This document shows, piece by piece, positions 44,259-51,776 of a stretch of DNA of 64,000 nt (position 1 is its first letter; the number at the start of each line of letters is the position of its first letter). The DNA is from CAXBGS01 sp963975425 (lineage in GTDB: Bacteria; Planctomycetota; Planctomycetia; Pirellulales; Pirellulaceae), in assembly GCA_963975425.1 (NCBI GenBank), contig CAXBGS010000002.1, positions 915,610 to 979,609 on the forward strand. Direction: 5' to 3'. A program made the position numbers and the translations under genes. The notes beneath the pieces were generated by a model. That model saw nothing but the letters and a program-made list of their open reading frames with translations, did not search any database and had not been told where the DNA came from.

Positions 44259-45593
44259 TCAGCGAGAAGTTCCCACCGTTTCCGCCAACTTGTCCGCGAA
44301 ACCGTCTAAGGTGTCCGCCAGGATCTGACCGATCGCTTGCCGAGTCGCTGCGTCCAGGTGATCGAAATCGCCCGATTCATCCTGGCCATTGAGGATCATT
44401 GCCAAGCGTTGCTCGACATAGTCGCGAACCCGCGTGGGCAGCCCCTGGTACGAATCGCTGTGAATCAGATAGCTGCACGGATACTTGAAAATCCTTGTCC
44501 GCAGATCAAACTCTCGCAGCGATCGACCTTGTCGATCGGTCTTACCGCGAGAAAGGAACTTGTCCTGAAATTTCACGTCACCGATCACCGGGTCGGTTAA
44601 GACGAATTCGTCGGCGAACAGTAAATAGTCAAGCAGATTATCGCCGACCGATGCGATCCGCCGGACGTGTGACTCACTGACATAATCGGCATCGCGGCCG
44701 AGCAGCTTGTTCATCACCGCATCTTGGTGGGCGGCCCGGCGAGCCTCGTAGTTCGCTTTGGTGATCGCGTTGTGCAGTTGCGACTGATGTTCTAGCACCA
44801 TCAACGCCACGATGTCGCTGCCCGGTGCCGCGTATCGATCCACATCGATGAACTCATCAAGACTTGTACGATTTGCACCCTGATCGCGATCAATCGCCGG
44901 CGTCGCGTCTTCATCGGCAATCGCGTTGCCGTTATGCCGCATCGTGCCATGCGTGCCGGTGACATACCATCCGCCGAACCGATCGGAAATCGGTGTCGTG
45001 TGGTCCGTGGTTTTCGTTCCCAATGAGTAATGCGGCGTGCCGTCGCGACCGGGAAACGTGCTGCGCACCAAAAATCCTGGCACATTCTGCGTGCGAGACG
45101 AGGCATGGCAAACGTTGCAGTGCCCAGGGTCACGTGTGATGGTCGGACGTCCCGCACTCTCAGAATCCGGTTGCTGGCGGATCGTATAAAAGATGGCACC
45201 TTGCTGTGGATCGACCGCGGATAGCTCGACCACGTCGCCGCTCTGGACCCAGCCCACATAAACGTCATCGTTGAAATACAACGCTCGCGGCCGCCTCGGC
45301 GAGATGCGAGAGATCTGCAAACTGGTCTTCGAAAAGACCAGTGTTTGCGATTCGGCCGGCACGTTCAGGGCATCCAGGATAGACGAGAGCCACCCATTCT
45401 TGTCGTTCCACTGCAGCGTTCGCTCACCACGGTCGAGCGCGTCCTTCAGTCGAGCAACCGCGTCGTCGACGGGCGCCGATTGGTAATTGATCGGCGGCCC
45501 GTCGTAATCCGTCTGAGCGTTTACCGTGGATGAACTGCAAAGGCAGAACAGCGCTACGAGAACCGAAAACGGTCGAACAGGAGAACAACTCAT
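44259..45593 (-). CDS. secreted c-type haem protein of unknown family
   Basis: From ATG 45593 (a TTG at 45611 is possible) the product has 444 residues with a signal peptide (FSVLVALFCLCSSSTVNAQ). One haem site, CNVCH (159-163), is followed by ASSRTQNVPGFLVRSTFP and later GRDGTPHYSLGTKTTDHTTP and WYVTGTHGTMRHNGN, which supply His and Met candidates for the distal ligand. The N-terminal third (YQSAPVDDAVARLKDALD, LYFNDDVYVGWVQSGDVVEL) and the helical C-terminus are not assignable to a domain I know. It lies 33 bases downstream of a DUF3365 haem protein, so the two probably form an electron-transfer or sensing pair. Confidence 0.75.
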   Translation of the reverse strand: MSCSPVRPFSVLVALFCLCSSSTVNAQTDYDGPPINYQSAPVDDAVARLKDALDRGERTLQWNDKNGWLSSILDALNVPAESQTLVFSKTSLQISRISPRRPRALYFNDDVYVGWVQSGDVVELSAVDPQQGAIFYTIRQQPDSESAGRPTITRDPGHCNVCHASSRTQNVPGFLVRSTFPGRDGTPHYSLGTKTTDHTTPISDRFGGWYVTGTHGTMRHNGNAIADEDATPAIDRDQGANRTSLDEFIDVDRYAAPGSDIVALMVLEHQSQLHNAITKANYEARRAAHQDAVMNKLLGRDADYVSESHVRRIASVGDNLLDYLLFADEFVLTDPVIGDVKFQDKFLSRGKTDRQGRSLREFDLRTRIFKYPCSYLIHSDSYQGLPTRVRDYVEQRLAMILNGQDESGDFDHLDAATRQAIGQILADTLDGFADKLAETVGTSR

Positions 45594-45626
45594 GATGAAA
45601 GCCCAAAGCAACTCGCAATCAGTCGT

Positions 45627-46268
45627 CTATTGAATCTCAATTGAATACGTCAGCGCGCCGATCGCTTGTCCAGCCGGCACGCCCTCGTAGTTGTCGTGAC
45701 ACATGATGCACTTTTCAAATACCACGGGAACTGGCGTGGCGACCCGGAGCATTCGCTTGTCGCCGTCGCGTTCGATTTTCTCAACCCACGTCGATTCCCC
45801 TGCCACCAAAGCCTTCAGGGCTTTCTTTTCGAAAGCGTCCTCGGGCGAATTCTCTTCGTTGATCGGCTCGCCTAGACCATCGACCAACCGAACGCGGTGC
45901 CACCCTTTCTGTTCGGCGGTTTGGAAGACTTGTTTGAACGCGGTGCCCGCGGGGATGGCATCCGTGTCGTTCACATAATTGTCGGTGATTGCAACGATCC
46001 CGCCTTTGTAGATGTCATCGAGCATGCGGACCATCCGCCGCGTTCGCTCGACAGGCCCTTTGCGGGCATGTTCCTGACTGCCCGGCTTGGCCTTTGTACC
46101 CGCTTTGTCTTTGCCGCCAGTGTCTTCGTCTTTGGCGACCGTGTCTTCGCCTTTCGCATGGGACAACCCAGGTTGCGACAGCCACAGGGTCACCGCCAAG
46201 CACGACAGCACCAGATGCGAAACCGTGAAAGAACCAATCAAAAAACGCTTGCTCTGCTCCGCCTTCAT
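45627..46268 (-). CDS. DUF3365 / Tll0287-like haem protein
   Basis: From ATG 46268 the product has 213 residues. A signal anchor (FLIGSFTVSHLVLSCLAVTLWL) is followed by a charged Lys-rich linker (GEDTVAKDEDTGGKDKAG) and a DUF3365 domain: AGTAFKQVFQTAEQKGWHRVRLV, DAFEKKALKALVAGE and the haem site CIMCH (187-191) in VFEKCIMCHDNYEGVP. The family has a PAS-like fold with one c-type haem, proposed to sense redox state or gases. It is divergent from the Rrf2 regulator and heads a two-gene unit with the haem protein downstream. Frame extension to 46349 lacks a signal and is rejected. Confidence 0.82.
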   Translation of the reverse strand: MKAEQSKRFLIGSFTVSHLVLSCLAVTLWLSQPGLSHAKGEDTVAKDEDTGGKDKAGTKAKPGSQEHARKGPVERTRRMVRMLDDIYKGGIVAITDNYVNDTDAIPAGTAFKQVFQTAEQKGWHRVRLVDGLGEPINEENSPEDAFEKKALKALVAGESTWVEKIERDGDKRMLRVATPVPVVFEKCIMCHDNYEGVPAGQAIGALTYSIEIQ

Positions 46269-46318
46269 CTTCGAAATCTCCGCCTGATTGTTCGAACAAA
46301 TTCCAATTAAAGACAATC

Positions 46319-46371
46319 TTGTCGCATTTAAATCCCGCAGCAAGACCAAATCCGATATTTTTGTCGCATTT
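46319..46371. promoter_or_regulatory. two identical 11-bp direct repeats, candidate operator
   Basis: TTGTCGCATTT occurs at 46319-46329 and 46361-46371, spaced exactly 42 bases start to start (four helical turns), between the divergent DUF3365 and Rrf2 genes. The spacing puts both copies on one face of the DNA. Binding by the adjacent Rrf2 protein is inferred only. Confidence 0.45.
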
Positions 46372-46434
46372 TGGCTCGATTGGCCTCAGATGGGCTTCGA
46401 AATGGCCGTGATGCGGTTAAATTCGAAGGGCACC

Positions 46435-46511
46435 GCGGCTGAACCAAGGCTTCACGGTTGAACCGGACTTCGCGGCTGATCCGGACTTCGCGGCAGAATC
46501 AAGACTTCACG
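46435..46511. repeat. imperfect 18-21 bp repeats in the Rrf2 leader
   Basis: Four or five drifting copies of GCGGCTGA-CCGGACTTC end 15 bases before the Rrf2 start codon. The copies vary in length, so they are old or under little constraint. They could form alternative leader structures. Confidence 0.6.
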
Positions 46512-46525
46512 AACCCGAGCAGGCA

Positions 46526-46954
46526 ATGTTTTCGCAAACGGTCGAGTACGCGTTGCGTGCCGTCGTGTATCTCGCACAACACCACGAACAAGGCGCCGTC
46601 GGCAATCGGACGATCGCCGAGGCCACTCAGGTTCCGACCAGCTATCTATCCAAGGTGCTGCACGACCTGGCAGAAGCCGAAATCTTGGTTTCTCGGCGAG
46701 GAGTTGGCGGCGGGTTCCAATTGCGACGATCGCCCGACGATCTGTCCGTGCTCGATGTCGTCAACGCAGTCGATCCGATGCAACGCATCACCGGATGTCC
46801 ACTATCACTGGCGTCCCACTGCGAACAGCTGTGCCCGATGCACGCGAGGCTGGACGCGGCACTGGAGACGATGGAAAAGACACTTTCGGAATCATCGATC
46901 CGCGACGTCATGTTCGCGCCCAACGCCCCGCAGCCGCTGATCGATAAACCCTGA
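46526..46954 (+). CDS. Rrf2-family regulator with three-Cys cluster site
   Basis: The 142-residue protein has the winged helix of the Rrf2 family (FSQTVEYALRAVVYLAQHH, IAEATQVPTSYLSKVLHDLAEAEIL, SRRGVGGGFQLRR) and three cysteines, Cys91, Cys99 and Cys103 (C-x7-C-x3-C), where IscR, NsrR and RirA bind an Fe-S cluster. The spacing fits neither IscR nor the usual NsrR pattern exactly. It should sense NO, oxidative stress, iron or redox state. It is divergent from two c-type haem proteins and is likely to control them. Upstream of it are two direct repeats and a repeat-filled leader. Confidence 0.92.
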   Translation: MFSQTVEYALRAVVYLAQHHEQGAVGNRTIAEATQVPTSYLSKVLHDLAEAEILVSRRGVGGGFQLRRSPDDLSVLDVVNAVDPMQRITGCPLSLASHCEQLCPMHARLDAALETMEKTLSESSIRDVMFAPNAPQPLIDKP

Positions 46955-47070
46955 ACCGATTCTCAGGAATCTTCTTGGCCGCCCTGCAATAAACAGGCGT
47001 CCCTGCGCATCTGAGTTGTATTCGTTACATCTTCAACTTCTCTCTCTCCCTCTCGCAGGAAAAAACTACG

Positions 47071-47592
47071 ATGAAATTACGAATGCTCAGTTTGTTTGCG
47101 ATCGCCGCAATGATGGTCTGCCCGACGTTTGCGGCAGACGAAGCTAAGAAAGGCAAGAAGGGCAATCGCCAAGCCGGTCGCCAAAACGTGGCCGCGGCGT
47201 TGATGAAACAGTTGGCCGAGGTGGGGCTGACCGACGAACAAAAAACCAAGATCACTGAGATGGGCAAGAAAGCGGGAGCCGAGATCAAGGCCATCCGCGA
47301 AGAAGCCGGATTCACAGCGGACCTTTCCAAGAAGCTGGCCGAGACTCAGCGTTCGATGAAAGATTCCGAGAAGAAGGGAAAAGACCGCATGGCAGCGATC
47401 CACGAAGCCGCCGGTCTGAGCGAAGCCCAAATCGCATCGCTCAAGAAGGCCAATGAGGTTCGCGGCAAGTTCCAAAAGGACGTGGTCGCGTTACTAACCG
47501 CCGAGCAAAAAACCAAACTGCCCGAGCAACTGAGCAGAACCATGAACCGCGGCAAGAAAGGCCAAGGCAAGAAAAAGAAAGACGCTGCCTAA
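47071..47592 (+). CDS. secreted Lys-rich helical protein, Spy-like pattern
   Basis: The 173-residue protein has a signal peptide (MKLRMLSLFAIAAMMVCPTFAA), a Lys-rich stretch (DEAKKGKKGNRQAGRQN) and a helical body with VGLTDEQKTKITEMGKKAG, GLSEAQIASLKKANEVRGKF and LLTAEQKTKLPEQL; the L(T/S)xxQ pattern recalls Spy/CpxP periplasmic chaperones. It ends KKGQGKKKKDAA. The core resembles that of the Gly-rich protein at 26315-27223, so the two may be distant relatives. Function unknown. It converges on fusA with a shared terminator between them. Confidence 0.72.
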   Translation: MKLRMLSLFAIAAMMVCPTFAADEAKKGKKGNRQAGRQNVAAALMKQLAEVGLTDEQKTKITEMGKKAGAEIKAIREEAGFTADLSKKLAETQRSMKDSEKKGKDRMAAIHEAAGLSEAQIASLKKANEVRGKFQKDVVALLTAEQKTKLPEQLSRTMNRGKKGQGKKKKDAA

Positions 47593-47716
47593 GCGACCAG
47601 TTCCGAGTGCGATGAAAAGCTGCTAGCCGGCCGCGATCGCCTGGACGATCAGCCCTGACATTCTGTCCTGACTCTCTTTTCTGGCATTCTGTCCAGACTT
47701 ATTGTCGAAGAAAAAA

Positions 47717-47748
47717 AACGGGCTCGCAACCAAAGTTGCGAGCCCGTT
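47717..47748 (-). terminator. strong intrinsic terminator downstream of fusA, usable in both directions
   Basis: Stem AACGGGCTCGCAAC / GTTGCGAGCCCGTT (14 bp, perfect) with loop CAAA, flanked by eight A (on the minus strand, U-run after the stem) and TTTCGTTT on the other side. It lies 50 bases after the fusA stop and also serves the convergent gene ending at 47592. Confidence 0.9.
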
Positions 47749-47797
47749 TTCGTTTCTGGCATCAATGCGACCTTTGACCGGTCACCGTTGAGCGTCG

Positions 47798-49885
47798 TTA
47801 TTTCGCTCCGACCAATTGTTCGCGTTTGCGTTCTTCGATGATCTCTTCTTGGATGTTCGATGGAACTTGGCGATAGGTTTCCAGTTCCATGGTGAACGTC
47901 CCTTGGCCTTGCGTCATGCTTCGCAGGTCCGTTGCATAGCCGAACGTTTCGGCCAACGGGATTTCTGCTTTGATGATGCAATTGCCTTCGACAACATCGT
48001 TGCTGTTCATGATTCCACGACGCTTGATGACGTCACCGACGACGGTCCCTTGGAAATCCTCAGGCACTTCGATCTCGACATTCATGATCGGTTCAAGCAG
48101 TTTCGGCGCGGCTTGCTTGAAGTACTCACGGAAACAACCTTGTGCGGCGGTGTAAAACGCCTTTTCCGACGAGTCAACTTCGTGGAAGCTGCCGTCATCC
48201 AGATCGATCCGTGTTCCCACAACGGGATACTCAGCGACCGGGCCTTTCCCCAGGATGTCGCGGAAACCTTTTTCGATCGCAGGAATGTACTGCTTGGGAA
48301 TACGACCACCGACGACGTGATCTTCGAATTCGAAGCTGTCTTCGCTGTCGGATTCGATCGGACTCAGCTTACCAACGATGTGAGCAAACTGACCGCTACC
48401 ACCACTTTGCTTCTTGTGCTTGTAGTTGAACTCGACAACTTTAGTCGGGCTCTCACGGTAGCTAACCTTCGGTGCACCGACGGTGATATCGACGCCGTAC
48501 TCGCGTCGAATCCGTTCGATGTAAACCTCAAGATGCAATTCACCCATGCCGCTGATCAGGATTTCCTTGGTTTCCTCGTCGGTTTCGACTCGGAACGTTG
48601 GGTCTTCCTTACGGAAACGCTGCAGGGCTTTGCCCATTTTGTCGCCGTCGCTGCGGTTGGTTGGCGAGACCGCGATTTTGATGACCGGTTCGGCCACAAA
48701 CATCGACTCCAGTGTGCACTGGTCACGTTCGTTTCCGTACGTATCACCACTTGCCGCGTCGATGCCCATGATCGCAACGATGTCGCCGGCCTCGGCCGCG
48801 TCGATCTCTTCGCGTTTATCACTGTGCATCCGCACGATGCGGCTGAACCGTTCTTTACGACCGGTACGTTGGTTGATGTAGGTTTCGCCTTTCTTCGCTG
48901 TGCCCTGATAGATTCGCATGAACGTCAGTTGCCCAAACTCGTCGTCGACGATCTTGAATGCCATGCCGACGAACTGCGCTGCGGGATCGGCCTTGAGCGG
49001 AATTCGCTTTTCCTCATCCTTAGGGTCGCGACCACTGATGTCACGCTCTAATGGACTTGGCAAGTAACGAATGATCGCGTCGAGCAAAGGCTGAACACCT
49101 TTGTTCTTGAATGCCGTGCCCATATAGACAGGTGTCGCACCCGCCATAAGCGCCGATTTGGTGACCTGATAGATCAACTCTTTCGGCACTTCTTCTTCGC
49201 TAAGCAACAGTTCCATCAACCCATCGTCATACATCGACAGGCCTTCGAGCATTTTCGCTCGCGCGGCTTCGCATTCGTCTTTCAGATCATCGGGGATTGG
49301 ACCGATCACGACTTCTTCGCCTTCGGCACCAGCGTGCGTCTGCGAGACCATTTCGATCAGGTCGACGACGCCTTTGAAGTTGTCTTCGGCACCGATCGGA
49401 TATTGCATCATGATCGCGTCGGCACCCAGCTTGTCACGAAGCTGTTCGACGCCACGAAACGGATTCGCACCGGTTCGGTCCATCTTGTTGATGAAAGCGA
49501 CACGGGGAATGTTGTACCGCTTCATTTGACGGTCGACGGTGATCGATTGGCTTTGCACACCACCGACACTGCACAGCACCAAGACGGCCCCGTCCAACAC
49601 GCGCAGCGACCGCTCCACTTCGACGGTAAAGTCGACGTGACCGGGCGTGTCGATCAGGTTGATCGGATGACCTTTGTATTCAACGCTGGTAGCCGCACTG
49701 GTGATGGTGATTCCACGCTCGCGTTCCAGTTCCATATGGTCCATGGTCGCGCCATCGCCGTCACCCTTGACCTCTTCGATCTTATGGATTCGACCGGTGT
49801 AGAACAGGATTCGCTCGCTCAGGGTGGTTTTCCCCGAGTCGATGTGGGCGCTAATCCCGATGTTTCTCAGTTTCTCCAGATTCAT
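47798..49885 (-). CDS. fusA: translation elongation factor G
   Basis: The 695-residue GTPase drives ribosomal translocation. G1 is AHIDSGKTT (13-21), G2 ERERGITITSAAT, G3 DTPGHVDF, G4 NKMD; then domains II-V, including HLEVYIERIRREYGVDITVG and PIMNVEIEVPEDFQGTVVGDVIKRRGIMN. P-loop Ser17, in place of the usual Ala, is the mark of the spdEFG1 / mitochondrial EFG1 type found in spirochaetes, planctomycetes and some deltaproteobacteria. These genomes often also carry a partner EFG2, not present here. It is isolated, not in a str operon with tufA. Length is normal. Confidence 0.97.
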   Translation of the reverse strand: MNLEKLRNIGISAHIDSGKTTLSERILFYTGRIHKIEEVKGDGDGATMDHMELERERGITITSAATSVEYKGHPINLIDTPGHVDFTVEVERSLRVLDGAVLVLCSVGGVQSQSITVDRQMKRYNIPRVAFINKMDRTGANPFRGVEQLRDKLGADAIMMQYPIGAEDNFKGVVDLIEMVSQTHAGAEGEEVVIGPIPDDLKDECEAARAKMLEGLSMYDDGLMELLLSEEEVPKELIYQVTKSALMAGATPVYMGTAFKNKGVQPLLDAIIRYLPSPLERDISGRDPKDEEKRIPLKADPAAQFVGMAFKIVDDEFGQLTFMRIYQGTAKKGETYINQRTGRKERFSRIVRMHSDKREEIDAAEAGDIVAIMGIDAASGDTYGNERDQCTLESMFVAEPVIKIAVSPTNRSDGDKMGKALQRFRKEDPTFRVETDEETKEILISGMGELHLEVYIERIRREYGVDITVGAPKVSYRESPTKVVEFNYKHKKQSGGSGQFAHIVGKLSPIESDSEDSFEFEDHVVGGRIPKQYIPAIEKGFRDILGKGPVAEYPVVGTRIDLDDGSFHEVDSSEKAFYTAAQGCFREYFKQAAPKLLEPIMNVEIEVPEDFQGTVVGDVIKRRGIMNSNDVVEGNCIIKAEIPLAETFGYATDLRSMTQGQGTFTMELETYRQVPSNIQEEIIEERKREQLVGAK

Positions 49886-49897
49886 AACAGCTACTTT

Positions 49898-50104
49898 TTA
49901 CTTTGACTTGAACAGGCGCACGAAGTGCATTGGTGGTTCACCAGGAGGCACGAACAGCTCGTGACGGAAGGAAATGCCTGGGGAAATCGACACGTACGCA
50001 GTGGAAATCTCCGGAAAATTCCCGGCAGGGAACAGTTCAGCCATTGCTCGTGCAATCACGGCTAGAGCAACCGCTGGACCCTTCCCCTGAAAAAATCCCG
50101 GCAT
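49898..50104 (-). CDS. possible 68-residue leader ORF upstream of fusA
   Basis: The frame starts ATG 50104, 5 bases after an AGG, and stops 12 bases before fusA. The product (MPGFFQGKGPAVALAVIARA, then ELFPAGNFPEISTAYVS) resembles nothing I know. The position suggests an upstream ORF or simply an open stretch in a GC-rich leader. Confidence 0.25.
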   Translation of the reverse strand: MPGFFQGKGPAVALAVIARAMAELFPAGNFPEISTAYVSISPGISFRHELFVPPGEPPMHFVRLFKSK

Positions 50105-50233
50105 ATTTACCTAAGGAATAGTTGGGAAATATGGCAAAGGTTTGACGTAAGCGGAAGGGCAAATCTTAGTCCAATCGTATCTCGTCGAGTCGATTTTTCC
50201 GTTATCGGTCGATCGCAGAGGCCCGATTTACCC

Positions 50234-50262
50234 TTGCCAGCGGCGGCAACCGTCGGCATACT
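50234..50262 (+). promoter_or_regulatory. putative sigma70-type promoter of rpsR
   Basis: -35 TTGCCA (50234-50239), 17-base spacer, -10 CATACT (50257-50262), giving a leader of about 110 bases before the rpsR start. Read by eye. Confidence 0.4.
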
Positions 50263-50378
50263 TTGTCGCTTCGATTTTATGGGCGAGTCGACGGGAGGCA
50301 GAAGGCAGCATTTGACTGCCACGCTGCCGGTGCCGCCGACCGTTTAGTCCGTTCGCCATTGCCAGTTTTGAGATTTAG

Positions 50379-50657
50379 ATGCCTCCACGTCCGATGAGTA
50401 CACGCAGTCGAGCCCGCAAACGTTCGCGGGTCCGATCACGCACCAAGAAAAAGGATCCGATTTTCGTCGATGGCCAGCGTCCACGGCCGATGTACGTCGA
50501 TTACAAGGATATTGAACTGTTAAAGAAAATGGTCAATCGCCAGGGCCGAATCGTCGGTCGCCGCAAGAGCGGTTGCACCGCAGCCAGCCAACACGCCGTC
50601 ACCGCCGCCGTCAAACGCGCTCGGTTCATGGCCCTGCTGCCTTACGTCGGCGAATAA
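50379..50657 (+). CDS. rpsR: 30S ribosomal protein S18
   Basis: The 92-residue protein has the S18 core: VDYKDIELLKKMVNRQGRIV, RRKSGCTAASQHAVTAAVKR and ARFMALLPYV. It binds the platform of the 30S subunit next to S6. A basic extension (SRARKRSRVRSRTKKKDP) precedes the core. It has no rpsF, ssb or rplI neighbour, an uncommon solitary location. The ATG at 50394 is an alternative start. Confidence 0.95.
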   Translation: MPPRPMSTRSRARKRSRVRSRTKKKDPIFVDGQRPRPMYVDYKDIELLKKMVNRQGRIVGRRKSGCTAASQHAVTAAVKRARFMALLPYVGE

Positions 50658-51045
50658 TCACCCGGCGAGACGAGCCGCCTCGCGACCACGGCCGCCGCGC
50701 AGACATAACCGCGTGGCGCGACGAACACTGCCGAGCGAAGCAGACCGCCGTGTGGGTCTTCGCATCGAGGCGCCGAACGTTCTGGCCACAGAATCTGAGA
50801 TTTCGCCCCGCTGAAATCTCAGATTGATCGCTGGCGCCTTGGTCGCTGGCGTCACGCGTCGCCCGCCCTGAGACGTTCTCCCTCTGCCGGGGTCCCGACC
50901 GCCTTGCTTGGTCAAGTTGTTGCCTTGCGTAGCCAACTTGTTGCGGGCCTCGATTATCAACATCGGTGGAATCCGAACTTCATCAAGTCAGTTTTTGGCG
51001 GGAAAACAGTTTGAACGACGCGGTTCCCGACCGAGGACTTTCCCC
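50658..51045. other. gap containing a perfect hairpin
   Basis: AATCTGAGATTTC (50792-50804) pairs perfectly with GAAATCTCAGATT (50813-50825) over an 8-base loop. No T-run follows, so rho-independent termination of rpsR is doubtful. The rest is GC-rich with no supported gene. Confidence 0.55.
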
Positions 51046-51492
51046 ATGACTTTTTCTGTCACGCGACGCGTCGAATTTCGAGACACCGACGCGGCCGGAA
51101 TTGTTCACTTCTCGGCATTCTTTCCGATGATGGAATCGGCCGAACACGAATTATTGCGGTCAGTCGGAATTCCCATTTTGCCGGTCGCCACCGGTTCCGC
51201 TCCCGCACTGACATGGCCCCGCGTTTCGGTCGCGTGCGATTACATCTCTGCGGCTCGATTCGAAGACGTCCTCCAGATCCATGTGCGGGTCATCAAGATT
51301 GGAAACAGCAGCCTGCAGTACGGTTTCGAAATCGTCCGTGATGAACAGGCGATCGCCAACGGCACCATGACGACGGTCTGTTGCCAATTGGCCAAAGACC
51401 CGGCCACCGGAGCAACCCATCTGGAAAAGTCCCAAATTCCTGACTCGATTCGAGCCCTGTTGGCGCCGCACGTTTCGCCGCCAGAATCCTAA
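51046..51492 (+). CDS. acyl-CoA thioesterase, hotdog fold (YbgC/FadM-like)
   Basis: From ATG 51046 (after GAGGAC) the product has 148 residues. The N-terminal motif VEFRDTDAAGIVHFSAFF contains the catalytic Asp15 and His21 typical of the 4-hydroxybenzoyl-CoA / YbgC group. The rest fits a hotdog fold (WPRVSVACDYISAARFED, LQIHVRVIKIGNSSLQYGF). It should hydrolyse acyl- or aryl-CoA; substrate unknown. The frame is open upstream to 50908, but that adds unrelated sequence. It precedes the ABC-2 permease gene by about 285 bases. Confidence 0.88.
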   Translation: MTFSVTRRVEFRDTDAAGIVHFSAFFPMMESAEHELLRSVGIPILPVATGSAPALTWPRVSVACDYISAARFEDVLQIHVRVIKIGNSSLQYGFEIVRDEQAIANGTMTTVCCQLAKDPATGATHLEKSQIPDSIRALLAPHVSPPES

Positions 51493-51776
51493 ACCTTCGC
51501 GGCACGGGAGGCATCGGTCATGGGTGCTTAATCAGTCTCGCTGCGGCGTTTATCCTAGCGGTCGCGTCGAACGGCAAACGTCGCGTTCGCCAAGCAAGTC
51601 CGGATTGGCGGGCTCCTTGTGGCCCATGAGGATGAGCAATCAAGTGCAATGGGCCGCCAATGAGCCCCTGAATCGACAGCGACAGGGCCCTTGAATCGAC
51701 AGCGATGGTGCCTTGAACCAGATACCCGCTGGCTGCGTAGCCAAGCGTATTCCTATCATTTGTAATCATTCCATCC

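Larger units (their letters stand above)
49886..50378. promoter_or_regulatory. long intergenic region between fusA and rpsR
   Basis: It holds the control regions of two divergent translation genes. Only the rpsR promoter at 50234-50262 and a possible small frame at 49898-50104 (minus) are discernible. No riboswitch or r-protein autoregulatory fold is recognisable. Confidence 0.5.

Noticed and set aside
47816..49051. Plus-strand open frame of 411 codons antisense to fusA
   Set aside because: The opposite strand encodes complete EF-G; the antisense product is Phe/Asp/Val-rich without any family signature.
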